Assembly: GCA_019914945.1 (NCBI GenBank)
Contig: CM034109.1
Location: forward strand, 62,001 to 126,000
Reading direction: 5' to 3'
DNA: 64,000 nt
Origin: Typha latifolia
Lineage: Eukaryota > Streptophyta > Magnoliopsida > Poales > Typhaceae
The notes under the pieces: model-generated
Told to the model about the DNA's origin: nothing
What the model saw: the letters and a program-made list of their open reading frames with translations, nothing else
Databases searched by the model: none
Part shown: piece after piece, positions 44,742 to 55,790 of the stretch
Position numbering within the stretch: position 1 is the stretch's first letter
How the letters are laid out: the number at the start of each line of letters is the position of its first letter
Made by a program: the position numbers and the translations under genes

Positions 44742-47305
44742 ATGGCTGCAAACTTCTCTTCCACTCTATTTGCGTCTCTCCTCCTCCTCCTCCTCCTCCT
44801 CTTCACAACTCCACCCTCGACCGTTTCAAAGGTCGATGTGGGTCATGGAGATATCTCCCTCCCAGAATCCGACGTCGACCTCCTCGAATTCCCACTTAAC
44901 CTCGAGTTCCTCGAGGCCGAGTTCTTCCTGTGGGGTTCCCTTGGCCATGGTCTGGATGTAGTCGCACCCAACCTGACCATGGGCGGCCCTCCTCCCACCG
45001 GAGCCAAGAGGGCCAATCTAGATCCACTCCTTCGTGATGTAGTGTTACAGTTCGCTTTCCAAGAAGTAGGCCATCTTAGGTACGTACGTAGTCATCTCAG
45101 TCTATAATTAATTTCCTTCGTGGAGTACTGTCTATACCTTTAGTTAATTTTAATTTGGTGGTCCATGTATGTTAATATAATTGCACGCAGGGCGATTAAG
45201 AAGAGTGTTAAGGGATTTCCAAGGCCATCGCTTGATATTAGCTCGAGAAGCTTCGCGACGACCATGAACAAGGCAATGGGATACGCACTGAATCCGCCTT
45301 TCGACCCCTACGCCAATGGAGTCAACTATCTCCTCGCCTCTTATCTTATTCCGTACGTCGGCCTCACTGGTTACGTAGGGGCGAACCCCAAGCTCAAGAG
45401 TGCTCAGGCCAAGAAGGTAATTATTTCCTAATATCTACTTTTCCTCTAAACTAAAAGGAAATGAAATCTCTAGCAAATAGGCCAGAAAATGCCCTCGGAT
45501 TCATATATACCAGAAATGTTTAAACATGCACAAACAGGGGAAAAAAAAAGAGACCGTTTCAATGACATGATCAGAAGAGATAATTAATCTGGTAGTGTGT
45601 GAAAGCTTTAACGCATATGTATGTCATGCTTTCCTCCTCTCACAACAAGCACTCTTGTTGAAGAAGGTATTATTATACGTGTGCAAAGCTAGCGTTACTA
45701 ATACTTGGCATGCAAACAGTGTGAGAAACAGCTTCTTGTCCACGTGCATGCATGCCTTCTTTCCTTGTTGAATTTAAATTTAGATTTATTCAATTTCAAA
45801 ACGAGAGGTAAAAATGGATGAAAATTTTCAACCACCTGTTAGTAGTCGCCTTACCTCCCCCATTTTTGTAGGAGATTGCAAGAGGTGGCATAACCTCTCG
45901 TCCTCCTGCCTTCGTATTAGGAGGAGATTGTAATAAACTAAGTAAATTACAATTGATATAGTAATTATAAAAAGAGTATTATACTCCTGTGCATATAACA
46001 TAACTGTTATATCTTTCTTTCTGATATTACTCACTTCCTAATATCTATATTTCTGTCTCTATTTTATTCCTACTTTGATCATATGTCGACATGAGTTCAC
46101 ACTTCATTAGTGCTCCATCATTGGATCATAGAGGTACTACAACATGGATTAGTTGGACCTTGGAGATCCCATGGTGAATCACCTGATAGGACGTTTGCTG
46201 CCTCCAAGGGAATGAATACCAAACCTCAGACCAGACACTTTTAGTTCGCTTAAATTTCCTTCTCTATTGATTAATTATATCTCTTATTAATCTAATTTTA
46301 TTTTCTAAGAGATTAATCTATGTTTAGTATATACTCGATTAGCCTACTTTTTTTTTGACAAAAAGTTAATTGAAAGATAAAAACACAAGCAGTGGTCCTA
46401 TAACAGAACCAGTATTAACAAAATGTCACTGAAAGAAAGCAAATCAAAACCCAGCATATAGGCCACTAGTACATCTAGTCTCACCATTACCAACCACAAA
46501 CAGTACATAGTTTACTACTAAGAGTGTACCAAGTTCATTAGAACCAGCTTACTAACTGAAAGTAGAACAAAACAGAAATAGTAAGCAAAACCACCAACAA
46601 AACAACTAAGATATTAGTAAAGATCTGAGACCAGGATGGAACAAAATAATTGCCTTAACTTGGTTGTTATTGTGGAAGGAACGAAATTGAGGGATTTTTC
46701 AAAAGAAGATGCATGCTTACCGATACAAGATAGTTACAACAAATTAGTAGTTATTGAAAATCATAGGAACTCCTTTTATCCTACCAAAATTTTCATTATT
46801 TTGATTCCTTCTCTTCACCTTGTAATTTACAGGATTTTTAACATCTCCTCCAGTAAACAACTTTCGCACCATGTCTTTAGAGTCCTCTCCTTGAACACTT
46901 GTCTAGCAAAAGATTAAAGATTTAATATTAGTTCTTCATTTCCTTTCCAGCCAGATAGCCTAGATTATAGCAACTATTCCAGCTTTTTACCACTTTCTTT
47001 ATATCCAATCAAATTACAGTTCCGTCATATAATTTGGTAGCTCACTACAACCAGGAAGTTCATGCATCCAAAGAAGCAATTGCCTTGCATAAGCACAGCC
47101 CATAAACAAGTGTCTTCCAGTATCCTCTTTGCCACAAAATACGTATTTAGAATTCCCTGCTCATCCTCTTTTCGCTAAGTTATTCTTTGTAAAAATTTTG
47201 TTATTACAAACCAACAAAATATTATAGACAGCTGACCCCCATTATGTAGGAATGTATATACAGACCTCACAGATCACTCAGATTATATATAGATATCTGT
47301 TAAAA

Positions 47306-47353
<48 letters not shown>

Positions 47354-47900
47354 ATTGTCTCGTAAATATTTCTTACATTAAATTCTCGTTCAGTTCTCCA
47401 AGTATCAGCAGGATATATAACAGATGCTTCCTCCTAGTTGTTAATTGATTTGCTTGATGAGATTATTTTGCAACAACATAAGTTAAGATATAAATATTTA
47501 TGTAATGCAAAATTACCCATGTCCGCAGATTGTAGCTGGACTTTTGGCCGTGGAGTCTGCTCAAGACGCGGTTATACGCACGCTTCTGTACGAGCGAGCG
47601 TGGTCGAAGGTGCACCCGTACAACGCCACCGTCGCAGGATTCACGGCGCGGATCTCCGATCTGCGAGATGAGCTAGGCGGCGCCGGCGTGAAGGATGAAG
47701 GGCTGATCGTCCCTCCTGCCAAGGGCGCGGAGGGTAAGATTTCAGGCAATGTGATCGCAGGTGATGACTACTCGTTAGGTTACGCCCGGACTCCAAAAGA
47801 GATCCTCAGTATTGTCTACGGCACAGGAAGCGCTCATACTCCCGGTGGTTTCTTCCCAAAAGGAGCCTATGGAAGGATCGCCAACTCCTACTTAACTTAA
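44742..47900 (+). CDS. Desiccation-related protein, PCC13-62 type (ferritin-like)
   Basis: This gene has three exons, 44742-45079, 45191-45416 and 47529-47900, which give 311 residues, close to the usual family length. The start is the ATG that opens a classical signal peptide: MAANFSS, then a long Leu run encoded by CTC repeats, then a small-residue cleavage region near residue 27-29. The ferritin-like domain follows with SDVDLLEFPLNLEFLEAEFF, LRDVVLQFAFQEVGHLR, FDPYANGVNYLLASYLIPYVG, and IVAGLLAVESAQDAVIRTLL. The C-terminal region has YGTGSAHTPGGFFPKGAYG. Helices with EAEFF and EVGHLR resemble ferritin-like helices. The founding member accumulates in drying leaves of the resurrection plant Craterostigma; the biochemical role is unknown, and secretion is predicted. 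Intron 2 is 2.1 kb and holds a GA repeat. A Copia element lies 490 bp upstream. Confidence 0.93.
45417..47528 (+). other. Second intron of the desiccation-related gene
   Basis: A 2.1 kb AT-rich intron with a (GA)n run at 47309-47350. A frame at 46636-46917 has no family features. Nothing else was recognised. Confidence 0.6.
47309..47350. repeat. (GA)21 microsatellite
   Basis: A pure 42-bp GA run in the second intron of the desiccation-related gene, about 180 bp before exon 3. Confidence 0.95.
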
Positions 47901-49030
47901 GCTAGCTAGGATTTTAATACAGGAGGAGCTCGGACTGTTAATTAGTAATTAATTACATCGTTCTCCCAATATCCGATCGACTTTTCAAATTTCAATCATA
48001 AATTCATATCAAAATTGATGCTTATATATATATATATATACACTTATTGGGCTTTTTAATGGTCATTTAGCCCCCAAATAGGACTTTTCTTAGATGGGCC
48101 TCATTTATTCTTGCTGAGGATTAATTGGTATATATATATATATTTCAACAAATGCATCCAGGGTCACATCAGGGATCATGTCAGGACATGGATACACAAG
48201 TTGGATTAACCACCACCCATCAATAGATGGGGATGGAATTAGGCCTGCTTGAGAGAATGAAAGATACAAAAAAAGAAGAAGAAGAAAGGCAGGCAGCCAA
48301 CGTCTTCAACCACCCCCATTCAAGGATCGGAATTGAATGCAATGTCAAGGGATAAGGTTGTTGGCTCCCCGCCATTCTTAGATAACGACATAAATACCTG
48401 CCTATTCTTACTCAATACTTAAATATTCCTTCCTAAGACGCCACTTTATTCAAATATATATGCTTATTCTTAACGGTGCTCTTGTCCTTTAAGATATTTA
48501 AGATGGTCACAATTAATTTTGCCTCCTCTCCTTTATCATTGTCAATAGTAGTCCATCTAGAATTCTGGGTGCATGGCTCGCAATTATTGGGTGTTTAAGG
48601 TCGGTATTACCTAGCTTGCAGAGACGTTAGGTGGCAGCAGATATTTTCATATGTAACGTTAAAATACTTTATTGGCTAGAGTCAATTGGGCAGAGAGGCA
48701 GACCTTACCAGAAGAGGGGCCAACTAAACTTGATTATCTTATGTAATTATTCAAAATAGGAGGGGCCTATATAATATATGCCAAGCACAGAATTCAAAGT
48801 AATGTGCCTTATAACTCAAATATGATTTATGCTGGTTTTGAGTCAGTAAAATATAACTCATTAGTCTTAGCTTAAAATCTATGTCTATTGGGATGAATTA
48901 ATGAGAGGTAACCTTGAGCGCAAGTTGCAAAGAGAATAGTCCATTCTATTTATGTTTGTGCATAACCAAAGAACAACCCTCTAGAATTCCGGACCCTCGT
49001 TTAGTTTAGCACTATTCCTTGCATCCTTTT

Positions 49031-49032
<2 letters not shown>

Positions 49033-49107
<75 letters not shown>
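49033..49107. repeat. (TC)n microsatellite, 75 bp
   Basis: An uninterrupted CT/TC run of 75 bases, the longest simple repeat in the window. Such a tract is likely to be length-polymorphic. Confidence 0.97.
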
Positions 49108-49111
<4 letters not shown>

Positions 49112-50386
49112 CTATATATATAAAGGGCTAACCCCTCTACATATGAGGTTTATAAACAGTTGTGTTCTTTTCTTTTCTCCTAATACCGCTGCTGCGGTCG
49201 AACTGGAAAAAGTTTGAAACTACCTTGTATAGTAGGAAGTAGGAAGAGCACAGCACACAAACTCTCAGCAACTAAAGCTAAGTCCTGTGATAGTTTAATT
49301 AGCTGGCCACATGACTCTGTTTGCATGTAATTGGAAAATTAATGAAATCCATTCAAGTACCTTCTTCTCCAATATATATATATACATATATATGATGCTG
49401 CTTGCATTGCATGGTGGTCCTTATCAAGACAATCACTAGAAATCAAACTGTGGCTATATATATAATAATTAATTCGTGTACAACAAGAAGTCTCATCTAT
49501 AATTACTAGATTAATTTTTTTTAATTAAATTAAATATATCCTGTATCTGTGAGGAACTGCTGATATGTTGCGTTCTAGTGGGCATCCATGTCGACACCTT
49601 CCACCATAATAGAGATAACGACTAAGGAGGATACATTTGGTAGTGAGGGCCCATTTTATTTCCATCTTTTTAAGCCCGACATGGACTGCCCGGCCCACCC
49701 AGTACCCTCCCTCTCCCTCACGGTCACGGGTGTGACTGCTAAATCCACAGGGTACGTCTAACGTCTCTTGCCTCCACAACATGTCGGTGGGAATTAATAT
49801 TTACCACCTGGGTTTGATCAATTCTATCTACTTCGTTATTAGTGAACTGGAAACATCCAAGTGCTAAAGAAAAGAAGTAAAAGAAAAATATCTACACCTT
49901 TTTATTGTAATCACATCAACATGATCTGGGCCTAATGTACGAGGGCACGATCTTGATAAGGCCCACTGCCACAGGTGCATATATATAAATATCTATCCAT
50001 AGACTATAGTCTCTATACACAACATCCAATACGATGATGCTCAGAATCTACCCAACCGATGATCGAACTACCAGTCTCGTCACTTAGATGAATAATTAAT
50101 TTGCAATTAATTGTCACCTCGACGTCTCATATACACATTTTTACTTAGATTTTTGGGAGAATCTTGCTCCATCAAATTATTAATAGTCGACCACATGACG
50201 GCAGCTTAAGAAAAAAAATCCTATCTGCCAGCTAGATTAAAGCAACTCTATCTACAGACTAAGGGTAAAATGTGGGCCCTCATATAGTTAGCTTCCTTTT
50301 GATGCTTATCCACTGCGTTTTTATACGTACTAATTATCCATGTGGTTGCTTAACCAGTTCACCACCCTTCTGGACCCCACACGTAC

Positions 50387-50389
<3 letters not shown>

Positions 50390-50419
<30 letters not shown>
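50390..50419. repeat. (TA)n microsatellite
   Basis: A pure 30-bp AT run in intergenic DNA about 1.4 kb before the serine-rich protein gene. Confidence 0.95.
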
Positions 50420-50423
<4 letters not shown>

Positions 50424-50822
50424 ACACAAATACCGAGGCTTATAATTAATTTACTACTAGGCAACGACTTATTCGATGATCCCCTTGCTTAATTGGTCTA
50501 AGTTCACCATCCCCTTCTTTCCAAATCTGACGTGAAACCCTAGTTTGGCTCCATCTGAACCCTTATCCTCTCCATTCCTTTGGCCACACTTTGTCACACG
50601 TGTCTTGTCTTCCTCCTCCCACGAATGTATGCGGATAGGATTTACTGTACACGATAAAACCAAACACTGACGTGAGATATCATCTATGATTTATGATCTC
50701 TTGTGTGCCTTCACACGTTGCTAAGATGCTGACGTGTCTAAGAGGAGAAATAATGCTGTGGCTAATGGAATCTGACGTTTTAACCTCTTCCGACCGCAGT
50801 GGATGATCGAGGTTTCTGGAGA

Positions 50823-50989
50823 TACGTGTCGCGCATAGAGCTGCATAGCGTTGGATACTCGGTGGGCCGCCAGTCTATGGGCTTTTTGGGCCTTGGATAT
50901 AATAACGAGGCACGCCAACCAAGGCTGCATTTATGGCTCGACCGTTTTGGTTTATTCCACGTGTGAATTGGGCCCACTGGATACACGTG
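50823..50989 (+). promoter_or_regulatory. Cluster of ABRE/G-box type motifs
   Basis: Three ACGT-core motifs lie 0.8-1.0 kb upstream of the serine-rich protein ATG: tacgtgtc (50823-50830), ccacgtgt (50957-50964), and cacgtg (50984-50989). A ggcccac site II-like block lies between the last two. Such cores bind bZIP factors of the ABA pathway. Regulation is inferred, not shown. Confidence 0.5.
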
Positions 50990-51124
50990 AGATGAAAGCG
51001 CATAACCGTCACATGCCGATGTCTCCGATCTAGAACGGCCTTGCCGAATTACCGTCTTGTCCTAACGGAACTTTTTTTCGTGCTTCTAGTGGGTGGTGTT
51101 TACGTCATTTCGTGCGCGAACCAA

Positions 51125-51158
51125 TTAGTTTAGTTTGGTTTAGTTTAGTTTAGTTTAC
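51125..51158. repeat. TTTAG pentamer repeat in the promoter
   Basis: About six near-perfect TTTAG units (one reads tttgg) lie roughly 90 bp upstream of the TATA box of the serine-rich protein gene. Confidence 0.85.
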
Positions 51159-51243
51159 AGTGGCGGGGCCCAGGATCGGGTGGGAAGGAATCCCGGGCAG
51201 GAGGGAAGGAAGCTGCCCGTGCTGCCCGTGGCGGGGAGTCCGG

Positions 51244-51252
51244 CTATAAATA
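51244..51252 (+). promoter_or_regulatory. TATA box of the serine-rich protein gene
   Basis: The sequence ctataaata sits in GC-rich context. It places transcription start near 51275-51285 and implies a leader of about 140 bp before a 365-bp leader intron (51420-51784). Confidence 0.7.
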
Positions 51253-51419
51253 CCCGTGCCGACTTAGGGGAATGCAGTTTGCCGCTCTGGCGACATAAAA
51301 TCTTGGGTTCTCCGTTCCTTTACTCCCGCTTCTTAAATTTCGCTATAAGAAAGAAAGAAATAATCTCATCTGGATTACTCTTGCACGGAGATCCAGACTT
51401 ACATCGCCTAAACCAGCAG

Positions 51420-51784
51420 GTAAAATTTTCCTACCAGGCGACAAATGTCATTTTAAATTACATTCTTAACTATTAAATATTAGGATTTGTTTTAACCTTT
51501 TATGGAGCTTGTTTGTTCCTTTTCATAATATTTTTCTTGATCTTACTATTATATTTTATTCTGGGATTTTTACTGTTACCCTTTTTTAATCAATCGAGAT
51601 CGGCGCTCTGTTCTTTTAGATCCGGTCTTGTTGTCGTTAGATCAGGTAGATTCTGATCCGTCGTGCCATTCCTCGGATTGTTGTTTTTTTTTAATTAGAT
51701 GTTTACCTGTATATTTTTTAATATAGTTTGTAACTGCTGCCGTGCTGTGGATCTGAGGAGCATTTGATGTGTGCTTTGGTTCAG
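51420..51784 (+). other. Leader intron of the serine-rich protein gene
   Basis: The donor cag|gtaaaa at 51420 and the acceptor ttcag at 51780-51784 bracket a 365-bp T-rich intron lying wholly in the 5' leader. Long leader introns often raise expression of plant genes. The call rests on splice consensus and on the position of the TATA box. Confidence 0.6.
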
Positions 51785-51810
51785 ATCTCGAGATTGTTGA
51801 GCAGAAGTTG

Positions 51811-52086
51811 ATGGCATCCAACTATGTCGACGCTGGCCAGGGCAACCAGGCGGCGCTGTCGCCGCGAGATCTCCGTAGGTCATTGTCCTCTAACTCATCA
51901 TCCCCTTGCGGCCACGGCACCACGCCTAAGTGCGTGTGCGCTCCGGCGACCCACGCCGGATCTTTCAAGTGCCGCCTCCACAGGGCGGGCTCCCACTCCC
52001 ACCCCAGCTCTCCTCACGCGCCTCCGGCTGCTGGACCGCCGCCTGCTGTCTCCTCCACCTCCACCCGTACCGTGGAGGCTCAGTGA
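51811..52086 (+). CDS. Small serine-rich protein with CVCAP-GSFKC-HR motif
   Basis: A single coding exon of 91 residues starts at the ATG 26 bp after the leader intron. The middle holds LRRSLSSNSSS, then CVCAPATHAGSFKCRLHR (about residues 47-64). That is the signature of a plant-only family of small serine-rich proteins of unknown function, in which the Cys residues are conserved. The C-terminus is Pro/Ser-rich and low in complexity. There is no signal peptide or membrane helix. The promoter has a good TATA box and ABRE-like motifs, suggesting stress-responsive expression (inference). An AATAAA at 52509-52514 could end the transcript. Overlapping frames at 51824-52102 and 51930-52292 are shadows. 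Confidence 0.85.
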   Translation: MASNYVDAGQGNQAALSPRDLRRSLSSNSSSPCGHGTTPKCVCAPATHAGSFKCRLHRAGSHSHPSSPHAPPAAGPPPAVSSTSTRTVEAQ

Positions 52087-53620
52087 TCGGGTTGATGACT
52101 AGATCTCGAAAAGGAGCAAGAAGGGAATTATTTGTGTTTCCCTGGTGTCACTCATGGAGAGTTTTATGTTGGTATCTCTATTTTTCTTCCTTCCGCCCTA
52201 CCTTACCTTCTCTTTCTATTTTATGTATTGATGTATGGAAATGGAAAGGACCGAGTATGGCTTGTAGTGTAATTGTGTATATGATGTGTTGATTTCTCGT
52301 TTAAGGGCTTCTTTCTGGTGTTTGTGGCAAAGATTTGCGAAAGTTCATGTAAATCATCAACATGTTTCTGAAGCAAACTCAGCGCTAGTGCTTTTTTGAT
52401 GAGTTGGGTGATCCAATTTAAATAATACAAATAATTTATGGTTGTTAGACTCATGGCAGTTCGTCTTTGAACAGAGCGAAGGTAGGAGAACGTACTAGAA
52501 GTGTCTGTAATAAAATTAAGCCGATGTGCCTTTTCTTTGTTATTTTGCGATCCCCTTTCCCTAATTTCTTTTCGTTTAAGGATGTCAGCTTGGGATGTTG
52601 TCTTATTTTTCCTTCTATCTTTATTGTTCAGGTTGTTATGTGATGCCTTAAGGAATGGAGAGCTATTATGCGTGACAATACCAACCTGTAAAATCTTGGA
52701 TCTTTTTGTGTTTCAGAGAAAGCAAAAGATGGATGTAAGTAGTCCTTTTCATCAGTTTCCTTGGATCAGATCAGTACATGTGTTATTGTTGGACAAGCAT
52801 GTTTTTCTGTTCATGTGATTTAACACCCCAACCAAGGCTCCTAAGAAATTTTTGGTCCCTGGACCCTGGTGGTTTTCTACCTTCTCATAAGCCATAACTT
52901 GACAAATAAATGAGGTTAGTTGGACCACCAGAACTGACTATTTAAAAGTTTATTATTTGTTTACTTTAAGGTTGTGAATCTGATTTAAAATTGTGGTACT
53001 GTGTAGCTTATTAATATTTAAGCAATTGTGCAGAATAATTATCTCAGTTTGATGAATTCAACGTATTTTGTTTCGGACTTAATTCAAAGGATATTTCTAC
53101 TTTAAATTAAGTTCTGTTCTAGAAAAAAATTTCAATGATTTGCTGATTATCAATTTAAGTTTCAAGCCCATATATGATGAGTTATATCTCAAATAGAAAT
53201 TTTACCTGCTGGATTAATTTTGCCTCTAAACTATCTAGAATTAACAGTGATAATAAGATACCACAATAGGTTATAGAGAAGTGAGAGAGACGGGAACTAG
53301 AGGGATAAAAAGTGACAGAGCGGGAGAAAGGGAAATAATTGAAAGTTCGAGATATGGATGTGTATCCTTTCTTTGCTTTTTCTTTTTTGTTCTTTTCCTC
53401 TTTCCTTCTTGCTACTATGCATGCATTATTACTTTAGGGAGTATGAATTTCAAATTTGGGGATTTGATTTTTTCCTTTTGGCAATATTACTTCCGTCAGA
53501 CTTCCTTTTTGGATATTTATGATGTGGTGCCGTTACTACCCAATTTGGTCGTGTATTAGCCTTCTTGACCGTAGAATGTCCGTTAGTATTGCAAACGACG
53601 ATGGGCACGACACCTTTCCT
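52087..53620. other. 3' flank and intergenic, no gene recognised
   Basis: Probably the 3' untranslated region to about 52540, then AT-rich intergenic DNA. The short frames have no family features. Confidence 0.4.
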
Positions 53621-53867
53621 AGCAGCGCTTCACTGAAGACTCTTCATCGTTATCGTTCGTCGTCGCCTGTCTTGCTCGAGGTTGTCGTTACTCGTTCGCG
53701 ACGCAGATGCCCTAGCCTTTGCTGGCTCGAGGAGGAAGACGATCCGAGTGGGTCGAGTTGTTTGGTAAAGGCTAGGGCATCTGCGTCGCGATCGGCAACC
53801 TTGAGCATGACAGGCAATGGCAAGGTCAGCGATGATGATGATGACGATAACGATGAAGCGCTACTAG
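53621..53867. repeat. Long imperfect hairpin with a perfect 24-bp core
   Basis: Arm one (53621-53720) and arm two (53767-53867) are inverted copies around a 46-bp loop. The innermost 24 bases pair perfectly (53697-53720 with 53767-53790, sequence cgcgacgcagatgccctagc plus cttt). Outward pairing continues imperfectly through cctgtc.tgctc.aggttg and tcatcgttatcg to an outer cagcgcttca/tgaagcgct pair. The arms are GC-rich within AT-rich DNA. Confidence 0.85.
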
Positions 53868-53936
53868 TCTTTATGCTCTTTTTCTCTCCCTCTCTTGTGT
53901 ATGGGCGGCAAGTGCTACGGCACGGGCCGTGTCACC

Positions 53937-53950
53937 CCCCCCCCCCCCCT
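53937..53950. repeat. Poly-C tract
   Basis: A run of about 14 C residues follows the hairpin region by 70 bp. Homopolymers of this length are error-prone in sequencing. Confidence 0.8.
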
Positions 53951-54584
53951 TTATATCTCTATCCTCCCACTATCTATGCCATACTTTTCATCAGTGGTGT
54001 GTTGGCATGGCATGTGGTATGACACATGTTATGTCGGCCGCTAATTGCCATCCCCCGTATCAAAAACAAGGAAACTATTGATGCCATTTACCAATAGTGC
54101 GTGCTATTGGAGTTTTGGTTATTGAGTTGCCATTATGTAGGTAGGGTGGTTTGGTTCGAGCATGTCCATTGGGGTCGTCCTAGTGGACCATCGGATGCAT
54201 GATAGCAGATAATACATTATTTGTACGGCTTGGATCGGTGTACATGTGTGCCCCCTTACTAATGGTGCATGGACTTCTTGCTGTCTGAGCGTTGTGCGTG
54301 ATGTGTTGGTGTGCCTTGAAGACTTAAATATTTTTTTGATTTCACCCAGGTGTAACATGTTCAGACTGAAATTATATCCTTATGCTAGTCCATAACATTG
54401 GTGGACCGCTGTTATGTTAGCCTGTTGTTATGTGGTGTTTAAATTCTCTCAAGGTTTAAAGTCTAAGACTGATTTGATGTCTCACTCACTTCAGCTGTCT
54501 ATTGTATTGGCTCGGCTGGAAGTAAACTCCTCTTGTCCATCAGCAACCAGAAGTTGAACTGTGGACGGTCCTATGAAGGCAAAG

Positions 54585-54634
54585 AAAACAGGGCAACAAA
54601 CGTGAATTCAAAACAGGGCAACAAACGTGAATTC
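54585..54634. repeat. Perfect 25-bp tandem duplication
   Basis: Two identical adjacent 25-bp units (54585-54609 and 54610-54634) contain acagggcaacaaacgtgaat. The identity implies a recent origin or an assembly effect. Confidence 0.95.
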
Positions 54635-55250
54635 AAAGTAATGTAAATTATAATAATATTGCTCTTTTCTACTAGGGGAACTATGCTACTATGACAGCAT
54701 CGTTCCTCTAGAGGAATTACTTTCATCCTACCAAGTCCCTTGGTTGTCAGCATCAGCCAATGGTTATCAGCCTACCATCTTCTGTTCAAATTCTCTATCT
54801 TGGTTCTTGAGAGATGATGTATTACTTGTGCCATTGAATGGTTATATACCCACTCTATTAACATTTCTTCTGGGTTGATAGTTAGTGAGTTAATCTTAGG
54901 TTGTGTACTAGGGGAACTATGCTACATGTAGATTTTCAGTTAACAGTTTCTTCATGAAAAGTTGGAATAACAACAGCTGATGGAATCTGTATTGTTTATT
55001 CTATACGATGGTACACAATTTTATCAATAGATTGGTTGGTTGTGAATGGGCTCAGTAGTAGATTATTATTTTTGTTTGTATGACTGTTTTAAGTTAATGA
55101 TTCCTTCGGGAGAAGTTGCAAATTATGGGCTTGTACAGTAGATAATATTGTTGGCAATTTTTTTATTCAGATTTTATTTTGGCATAATACGTTTTCTTCC
55201 TTAGTGATGCATGGGTTTATGATTTAATGAATTAATTCACTTGGAATGAA

Positions 55251-55790
55251 ATTAGTGCTTCAAACTACATAGCTTGAGGTGGAGACTTCACCTACTCTTG
55301 AAACAAACATGGCCCTTGATAGTGACATCCCTATGGCACTCCTCTTACTGATGTCATTGCTTCAATAGCTTTCATCTCAACACTTTTGAGCAGAAGATGC
55401 TACATCTATTCGATGAACTCCAGAATGATGAGCATCTTTGACTCACTTGACCTAGTAGCCATTTTAAGTAGGATGCATATTGCAAGTACTATATTGGGTT
55501 GGGTATGTTTGCGTGCTTAAGTTGATATTAGTGCTTCAAATTACCTAGCTTGAGGTGGAGACTTCACGTACTATTGAAATAATCATGGCCCTTGATAGTG
55601 ACATCCCTACGGCACTCCTCTTACTGATGTCATTGCTTCAATAGCTTTCATCTTGACACTTTGAGCAGAAGATGCTACATCTATTCGATGAACTCCAGAT
55701 TGATGGGCATCTTTGACTCACTTGACCTAGTAGCCATTTTAAGTAGGATGCATATACCGTATTAGGTTGGGTAGGTTTGCGTGTTTAAAT
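55251..55790. repeat. 276-bp tandem duplication
   Basis: Copy one is 55251-55526 and copy two about 55527-55790. They share attagtgcttcaaa, agcttgaggtggagacttca, ggcccttgatagtgacatcc and aagatgctacatctattcga in order, with few differences and a 10-bp deletion late in copy two. Translation in all frames gives no recognised protein. It looks like a recent duplication in non-coding DNA. Confidence 0.92.

Larger units (their letters stand above)
47901..50700. other. Intergenic, dinucleotide repeats only
   Basis: AT-rich DNA with several short TA runs (near 48025 and 48130), a long TC run at 49033-49107 and a TA run at 50390-50419. No gene or mobile element was recognised. Confidence 0.5.

Noticed and set aside
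53519..54022. Plus-strand open frame of 167 codons
   Set aside because: It is explained by the GC-rich hairpin and the poly-C tract. The composition is arbitrary and there is no family similarity.
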